Assembly: GCA_033980235.1 (NCBI GenBank)
Contig: CM067072.1
Coordinates: forward strand, 23,325,192 to 23,389,191
DNA length: 64,000 nt
Reading direction: 5' to 3'
Source: Diadema setosum
Lineage: Eukaryota > Echinodermata > Echinoidea > Diadematoida > Diadematidae
The notes beneath the pieces were generated by a model. The model saw only the letters and a list, made by a program, of their open reading frames with translations, was not told the origin of the DNA and ran no database searches. Positions 57,251-64,000 of this stretch are shown in pieces; position 1 is the first letter of the stretch; each line of letters begins with the position of its first letter. The translations under genes and the position numbers were made by a program.

Positions 57251-57682
57251 TCCAACCAGACACCGTATACAGTGACAGGGCTGTGTATAGTCAAGGAGGT
57301 ACTAGGCGAGTAGTAGTGCTAGCAGTAGTAGAATCTTTATCATCATTGCAAGTATTATTTTGTCAACTTCATCATTGTCACATTAGTGTCGGTAAAATTC
57401 TATGAACGTGAGGGGAGCATGATTGTTTCATGATGGCTTATGGACTTTCATTAACATGAGACCTTGACTCGGAATCCTGCTAAGTGCTTTATCCACCCAC
57501 GGACAGGAATGTTGTATCCATATTGTCCCTCATCATCATATTGGGCCTTCAGTATAAATGGGGAATTAATCACGGTATGGGTACTCTGCTATAAAGCTGT
57601 GCCAGCAATGAGGGTATACACTGGCACGGGTACATACATTGTTATTGAGATTGGGTGATACAATGTGTCATGGGTGCTTCTT

Positions 57683-58251
57683 AAAGGGGAATTCCAGGCC
57701 AGTTAGAAGTTAGTCTGATAAGAAAGAGTTTACAACATTGATCAAATTCAGAAAAAACTTTGGGAAGTTTATTGTGGAGTTTCGCCATTTTTTTTTTTCA
57801 AAACAGTTCCTGTACTGAAAGTGCAAATGAGTGAGCTTATGATGTCATCACCTCACAATTTCCATTGATCGTGTCAACAAAATAAAACAAAACAAAAATT
57901 ATATATTTCTGCTATTCTGCGATTCTGACTACCTTCAGAATAATGATCAGTCAGATATTTCAGGGTTTGAGACTGGGGCATAATTGTAATTGATCAAAAA
58001 ATTGGAAATTGTATAACTTCGCGTAATCACTGTATGGCAAATTTTGAGAGGATGACATCATCAATTCACTATTTGCATATTCATATTGATTGTTCAAGAA
58101 CCGTGAAAATTAGCGAAACTTCACAACTTCATAACTTCCTTTATTTTCACCCGATTTTGATCAAACTTTCACTGTTGTGCTTCAACTAGTAAGAGTTTAT
58201 TACGAGCTTTCTTTTTAGGCTAGCGTTCATTTGTCCCGGATTCTCCCTTTC
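57683..58251. mobile_element. Weak 569-bp inverted-repeat element
   Basis: AAAGGGGAATTCCAGG left and CCCGGATTCTCCCTTT right. Inner words GAGTTTACAACATTGATCAA against TTGATCAAACTTTCACTG and AGAGTTTATT are inverted. More diverged than the other elements. Confidence 0.6.
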
Positions 58252-58970
58252 ATAGTTGTATTTTCCGATGACTAGTACTACATCGGAGTTCATTACGCGC
58301 GCATTGACTCTTTCTCGACGGGGTAACCATCAAAACTGACCTCTCGACAAGCTGTGAGGTCTCAGTGAATTACCTTTGCAGGACAAGAACAATCGAAATA
58401 GGAAACATTAGTGAACCGATTATGGGATACTTATGTTGAAAGTGGCTTCTCTGCATAACTGCGCAGGTCATGTGTGCCATGTGTGTACATGCAGAAGTAG
58501 GTCAGGCCAGGAAACGTGTGTGATCACCAATACACAAGGATGCTCAGAAAAAAAAAAAAAAACACACACACACACATGAATACAAAACGAATTTTATAGG
58601 AATTGCGGCCCTTAGGAACACAGGGACACACAACAAAATATAAAGTCTGTGCTATAATAAGGAATCTTCACGTAATGTATTAGGTTCAATGTATTATGTT
58701 TCTGTCTTCAAACAGTTTGCAACTTTCTATTCCTGTACTAGTATGGGTGATGAAAGTTAATTTTGTTATCATTATCATCATTTTGTTTGTTTGTTTCTTT
58801 GTGGTACACTTTTTTTTATCAGTCACGCGCGTCTACGGCGAAATCACTCTCGTTTTGTTGCATGCATGCCATTGATTGAGTACTTACAAAATAGCGTAGG
58901 TGAAAAAGCACATACAACGAAATATTCAAGAGGTACAATATTGTATTTAACGACATAGGAATAAGGTTAC
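58252..58970. other. No gene seen
   Basis: Ordinary sequence with an A run and CA run at 58546-58576. Confidence 0.5.
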
Positions 58971-58972
58971 AT

Positions 58973-59317
58973 TAAAGGGATCGCTTAGTTTTGGTTGAGA
59001 ACTAACTTCAGGTTTCTAACATTTTTGGTGAGATAATGAGAAATCTCATATGAAATATGAAAGAGCACATGTAATTCCAAGAGGCATTCAACATTTATTT
59101 GATGCAAATTGGCTTTGAAATGGTCGATATGTTCAAAACAAAGTGATTAGGATTACTAATTGAAATAACTATTATTACGATCACTTTCTTTTACTTTGGA
59201 TGTTTCAGCCATTCCAAGGCCGATTTTCATCTGTGCTCTGTACTATTTCACATGTCGTTTTTAGGTATCTCGCAAAAAGTTAAAAGCCCAGTTCTCATCT
59301 CCACCAATACTATACAG
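58973..59317. mobile_element. MITE family GGGATGGTATAGT, copy 3 (diverged)
   Basis: TTAAAGGGATCGCTTAGTTT then TGGTTGAGA left; AAGCCCAGTTCTCATCTCCA then ATACTATA right. GGTGAGATAATGAGAAATCT is shared with copy 2. Confidence 0.8.
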
Positions 59318-62030
59318 GCCACCACAGTCTCAGCCTTCTATTCTCCTCGTATCTAATTCAAACTAAATCGAAAGAACACATTACATAATGTAATTTTATG
59401 TGTTTCAATGCTGAGAGTAAAAAGGTGATATTCGTTACTCTTTTAGTACAATCATTTTTTATTTTGTCAAATTACTGTAAGGGGTTTGATGTTTCTAAGT
59501 TTATATTTTCCCCTTTCCTTTGTCTGTTTTTCCACATTTTCTTTTCTTCGATTATGTTCAATAGTATAATTTCGTTTATCACAAACTCATACAGTGTATC
59601 ATTGATCATAAAGGATGCACTGTACATTAATGTACAGATATCGCAATTGTTGTAGCTTTTTTCCCCTTATCATTTTGCCTCTATCAGATTTACAGCCCCA
59701 CACACAAAACTCATCACACAGTGATTTTCATCTATTTTTCTTTCTTTTTAAGATAAATGTCCGCCAATATTGATATTTTGGGAACTGACAAGGATTAAAT
59801 CGCAATATGTTTCAAGACAGTCATTCTCTTCAGCGATTGGTGCGAACGTGTCGTGATTTTGCAGATTTTTAAGAAAATGTAAGAGCATACACACACACAC
59901 ACACATAATTATACATGTGGTAAAAATTGAGTTTGAGACGGACGTTGCTCTCTACTTTTCCCTTTAATCGATCTTTCGGCCTGCCATGGCCTTCACCTGC
60001 ACCAGCATCTACCAAGAGAACACAGTACAATAATAAATACCAGATGGCATAATGTGCCATGTCATGATATATGATATACAGTGCAGTACTATACAGTGCA
60101 ATATCGTATAATATAATGAAAAAAAAAATCTTCTGAAATACATTGGGGTATTGACCGGGGTGAGGAAGGCTGTTAAATGCTTTGAGAACAAAGACAAATC
60201 CCTTTGTTAATATCCTGTTCAGCACACAACACAAAGAGCCAGAGCAGAAGAAAGAGACGGGTTCTTATTTCATGACACGGACAATCTCTTTGTATGGCGC
60301 ATAGGGCTGATGTTGTGAGCGTATACTCGGTAGTATGGTTTCATACCTTGCCAACCACTGATTTACGGAAGATGCGACAATGATCGCTCCAACATTACAT
60401 AACACTAGTAGTGCTAGTCAACACATCCAGTCAACATACGCATGCATGCCATACGGTTCAAGATGATACTCACAGATTTATATATGCGCGCCGTCGTTTT
60501 GTATGCAAATAGATGTTCACTTGCTTTCGGCCACTTTGAATTAAAGGATAGTAAAATATTCCTCTATACCAAACGGGGCACTGAAGAACGCCTTAGATGC
60601 TATTGACGTTGCACTGCACCACTGGTATATAGGGAGTAGGAGTAATATAAGCGGCTAGGGCATCCGGCACCGTACAGAGCAGGAACTTTATACAGCCTAT
60701 CAGTATGACTCACATACACACTCAGACAGGCCAAGAAGTGCGTGAAGGGCAGGCATCACATACCAACGCACCACTGCTATATGCTACTAGTACTAGTGAT
60801 ACATAACGCTCGAAACTCACCTCTACCACTGGGAAAAAAACAAACACTGATACGGATGTAGGACGTCGATTATCGCTGCCTCTCCGAGATCAGTACGTGC
60901 TGGCCATCATGACCGCAGTTGTGGATAAAAAGGATGTTAATATAGCCAGACATGCACCACCACAATCAGACCCAGGAAAAGACGTTTCCGTCCCCGTTGG
61001 TATACAATAGTGGAAGAAAACTACTGGTACAAAGGATGTGCGTGCGCGAGGAGTGTCTCAGACGTTTGAGGTATAGACTGGTATACAAAAGGGCCAACTA
61101 GTGCCTCCTTGGAGAGGAAGGACTAGCTGGAAGGTTATCCCGTACAGGGAGGAAAGTTCTCTGCTATTGTGATCAGGCATTGTCGTCACCATCCCCTTAC
61201 CCCTTCTCTGAGTTTGTTCACTGGTGTATAACGGTTACGGACTCGGATTAACTTTCCCTGTTAGTCTACGCATTCAGACTCTTTAATGACAATATCACTT
61301 CAACACCCATAACCCCAAAACACCCTCGGATACATGATTCCTTGTCCGCGCGCATTTTGTTATTAGTGATGATGATGGTGGTGGTGTTAAACTCATATAT
61401 TTAAAGAAAATCAAATAAATGAATCTTTATCGCCTTTTCCCCTGTCCTCTCAGAGATGCTGTGTTTATCAGAATCATAAACTGAAAACTTTATTATTTTG
61501 TTTTTTCTTTCTTTTTGCGTTGGACCAATTCCAGCAAAATCCGTGAGTATCTCCTCAGCAGACAAATGTACTCTTACATCATGTACATACAATTGAAGTA
61601 CGATTTATATTACAACAGTTGGACAAATACCTTGGCAGCGCTGCCAACATTGGAAACTAGTTTAGTGTAAGACTCCCATAGGCCAATGCTATTTTAGGAG
61701 TCAAAATGAGTGAGATCAATAGAAATGCATGCAAATGAAATAAAGTTTTAGAGTGAGAAAGGACCAAAATGAGTGAGTCTCACTCTCAATGAGACAGAAG
61801 ACAGAATGAGGTCACATTGAGTTTTCGTAATTCTTAGATTTCGCAGCTTTCGCTTTCGTAATCTTGCGATAGCCAAAGGTATGGATATTCTCATCTGCAA
61901 CATAATGCGTGTTTTATTGTCGTTTACATTTTCAGAAAATTCAGAACATTGCTGTAGGTTCCGTGGAATATACAGTTAAGTAATAATGGTAGAACTGCAG
62001 AACCTTATTACTTTACATCTTGTTTACACA
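59318..62030. other. No gene seen
   Basis: The 59400-59655 and 59869-60234 frames are AT-rich and of no family. 60250-61300 is GC-richer but shows no exon I can support; a small hairpin (ACTAGTGCCTCCTTGGAGAG, GAAGGACTAG) lies at about 61097-61130. Confidence 0.45.
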
Positions 62031-62380
62031 CTCTTAGATTGGATAAATTTAGTTGGGTAATTGCAGTGGTTGGTTAAAAAAAAAAAATCATCATTCTGGG
62101 CAGTTATCGCCCAATTGAGCTTTTAGTTGACTAAACCAACATTGGGCAATTATTCTTACTTAAATATTGGGCGAATATTTACCAACAGAATTGGTAATGG
62201 AGAGTTGGGTACTTTTTGCCCCGCTGTTGTGTAAGTGACGCATTTCCTTTACGTGTTGGGTAATTTTTGTTGGGCAACTGATACTTGGATAGAAATTCGC
62301 CTTATATAATTTACCAACATTATTTTGCACATTAAGCCTGGGTATTTCTTACCAGTACTTGGGTAATTTTGTTACATTTT
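62031..62380. repeat. Block with repeated TTGGGTAATT words
   Basis: TTGGGTAATT(G/T), TTGGGCAATT, TTGGGCGAAT, TTGGGTACTT and CTTGGGTAATTT occur at least eight times in 330 bp, starting ACACTCTTAGATTGGATAAA. Probably a decayed MITE; ends uncertain. Confidence 0.6.
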
Positions 62381-62559
62381 CATGGACAAGTAAAAAAAGT
62401 CTGTGCGTGTACGCGTGTATGTGTGTATGTGTGTGACGGTATGTGTGTGTGTGTGTGGTATAGGCCTACGTATGGCAGTATGGCCGAACCTTACGATTTT
62501 GAAGGGGGTACCAAGAATTACTATAGGGTGTTCTCCGTTTTAGGAATGGGAGGGGGACA

Positions 62560-62564
<5 letters not shown>

Positions 62565-62603
<39 letters not shown>

Positions 62604-62628
62604 CACACGGTATTGTCTATATATACAG

Positions 62629-62660
<32 letters not shown>
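62565..62660. repeat. (CA)n and (TA)n microsatellites
   Basis: CA run at 62565-62603 and TA run at 62630-62657, with CTATATATACAGTATATATA palindromic sequence. Confidence 0.96.
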
Positions 62661-62662
<2 letters not shown>

Positions 62663-63008
62663 GCAAGAGCTACATTGTGGACGTATTTTGACATAGCTAG
62701 GAGTCCACTGGGCCGGCGCCAGTTGGTGCCAGTTCGCGCCAAAGATTATGTGATTGGCGCGTAGTGGCTCGCTGTGGCGCCGAATTAATGTTCGCTCGAA
62801 ATGTATGTCGCCAAGTGGAATAAACTGGGTGTCATATGGCGTGCGCCAAATGCCACCTGCTTTGCTTCAAAATGGTGCGCCAGTTCGCGCCATTACACGG
62901 CTATTTGATTCCAAATTTCACCATGTTGGCGCCATTTGCGCCGATGGACGGCTACATTGCGCCACTTAGTGATTAGTTTGTGCCAAACAGTCGCAAAATT
63001 GGTTTAAA

Positions 63009-63050
63009 CTTGCCGCCACTTTGCGCTACTTGCCGCCACTTTGCGCTACT
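63009..63050 (+). repeat. Direct tandem duplication of TTGCCGCCACTTTGCGCTAC
   Basis: Two adjacent 20-bp copies just upstream of the TATA box. Confidence 0.95.
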
Positions 63051-63057
63051 TGCCGAC

Positions 63058-63067
63058 TATATAAATA
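63058..63067 (+). promoter_or_regulatory. TATA box of the Harbinger transposase
   Basis: TATATAAATA, 88 bp upstream of the first ATG (63146) and 164 bp upstream of the in-frame ATG (63222). Placement fits a core promoter; not proven. Confidence 0.45.
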
Positions 63068-63221
63068 TCGGCCATCGACTACCTGGTTCAGAACCTCCTC
63101 AGCTGCTGTATGAACAAATTCTCTACTATTATTTACAATTTCGATATGTCCGAGGCTTTTGATAATGTTGGAGTGATGATACTGCTCCATCAGAGCTGAG
63201 GTGGCCACTGCCTATCAACTT

Positions 63222-64000
63222 ATGGTGGCCAATCCTGAAAAAGAAGAGCCTCGTAAGAAGAAAAGGAAACACAAGTGGTGGTTTAGACTCATGCTCCACC
63301 CTCGGCTGAGGGCCGAACGTGGACAGTACCATACCCTCATGAATGAGCTGAGGGAGAATGACAAGAGGAAGTTCAAGAACTACACCAGGTTGTCCCCAGA
63401 GATGTTTGATGAGCTGTTGATCAGGCTTACACTCCATCTGCAGAAGAAGGACACCCACTTCAGGAAGGCCACCCCCCCCCCCCCCTGGTCTCAAGTTGTG
63501 CGTCTTCCTGCGCCATCTCGCCACTGGGGCCACCTATGCCGAGCTGGGTACAACTTCCGAGTGGGCAAGGAAACCATCCAGAAGTTTGTCCCTGACGTAG
63601 CCAGAGCGATAGCTATGGATGAGTATGCTGCAGAAGTCATCTCCCTCCCCACAACCAATGAAGGCTGGCTTGAGGTTGCAGGTGACTTTGAAACCAGATG
63701 GAATCTTCCTCGCTGTCTGGGAGCCTTGGATGGAAAGCACATCCGTATTCAGAAGCCCAAGAACTCAGGCAGCCTTTACTTCAACTACAAGCAGTTCTTC
63801 TCGGTTGTCCTAATGGCTCTCGTAGATTCAAAGTACCAGTTCGTGTGGATCGATGTGGGTGGGGTTGGCCATCAATCTGATGCCCAGATCTACAACAACA
63901 GTGAACTGGGGTGGAAGGTCTGGAGCAACATCTTGGACAGGGGGAGCAGGTCTTGGAGCGGAGCCTCTATCAGCTTGAGCCAGCGCCACCACGCGAAGAT
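63222..64000 (+). pseudogene. HARBI1-like transposase, frameshifted, incomplete at window end
   Basis: DDE-type endonuclease of the PIF/Harbinger superfamily. Reading from the ATG at 63222: a basic KKKRKHKWWFR, then NDKRKFKNYTRLSPEMFDEL, LHLQKKDTHFRKA. The frame breaks at a 14-C run (63472-63485), continues in a second frame as GLKLCVFLRHLATGATYAEL, and breaks again near 63548. It then continues as YNFRVGKETIQKFVPDVARA, WNLPRCLGALDGKHIRI (first catalytic Asp, codon 63729), SGSLYFNYKQFFSVVLMALV and GVGHQSDAQIYNNSELG (second Asp, codon 63879). The third acidic residue lies beyond the window. An earlier ATG (63146) opens MSEAFDNVGVMILLHQS and stops, suggesting another frameshift at the N-terminus. 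A MADF/Myb-like partner protein, usual for this superfamily, is not in view. Confidence 0.93.

Larger units (their letters stand above)
62711..64000 (+). mobile_element. Harbinger (PIF/HARBI1) DNA transposon, 5' part
   Basis: Starts with a GC-rich leader dense in GGCGCC/TTGGCGC words (62711-62970), followed by a doubled 20-mer, a TATA box and the transposase frame, which runs out of the window. The left terminus is probably near GGCCGGCGCCAGTTGG; the target duplication and right TIR cannot be seen. Confidence 0.7.

Noticed and set aside
59869..60234. 121-codon minus-strand frame
   Set aside because: Ends in a CA microsatellite, Tyr/Leu-rich, no family resemblance.

Overview
The window looks like nuclear genomic DNA from an animal, most likely a marine invertebrate deuterostome such as an echinoderm. 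That lineage is inferred, not read directly. The evidence is a GT-AG spliced gene of the alpha-2,8-sialyltransferase family with introns of 0.6-4 kb, a vertebrate-style CR1/Jockey-like non-LTR element, tRNA-derived SINEs, a Harbinger (HARBI1-like) transposase, dense short terminal-inverted-repeat (TIR) elements and abundant microsatellites. There is no prokaryotic gene organisation, and nearly all long open frames are low-complexity or repeat shadows.

The one convincing host gene is on the minus strand between 55946 and 37300. I assembled eight coding exons by hand. All seven introns are GT-AG and every junction keeps the reading frame. The result is a 441-residue (or 392-residue, if translation starts at the internal Met) type II membrane glycosyltransferase. 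It has a membrane anchor, a glycosylated stem, an unusually basic segment, sialylmotif L split over two exons, sialylmotif S split over two exons, motif III (HYFD), motif VS (H-x4-E) and a C-terminal Cys. It should add sialic acid to glycans in the Golgi.

Layout. 0.15-3.3 kb: decayed minus-strand non-LTR retrotransposon. 3.5-9.3 kb: nested repeats, including a palindromic cluster, a 1-kb TIR element, a 1.5-kb TIR element holding a roughly 170-bp tandem array, and two copies of a dispersed repeat, one of them interrupted by a small LTR-type (TRIM-like) insertion whose empty site is visible in the other copy. 10.7-15.7 kb: SINE copies and TIR elements, one flanked by TTAA. 17.3-19.0 kb: weak plus-strand open frames with splice-like signals, including a possible secreted peptide. 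19.7-37 kb: repeats, SINEs, inverted-repeat elements and long stretches where I see nothing. 37.3-56.0 kb: the sialyltransferase gene, with at least ten inverted-repeat elements in its introns. 56-62.7 kb: more repeats. 62.7 kb to the end: the 5' part of a Harbinger element with a frameshifted transposase that runs out of the window.

I do not see a wholly new multi-gene system. The items most worth a second look are the sialyltransferase with its divergent motif L and basic stem, the insertion histories that can be read from target-site duplications and empty sites, the element trio in intron 1, and two small uncharacterised open frames (17.4 kb and 51.5 kb).
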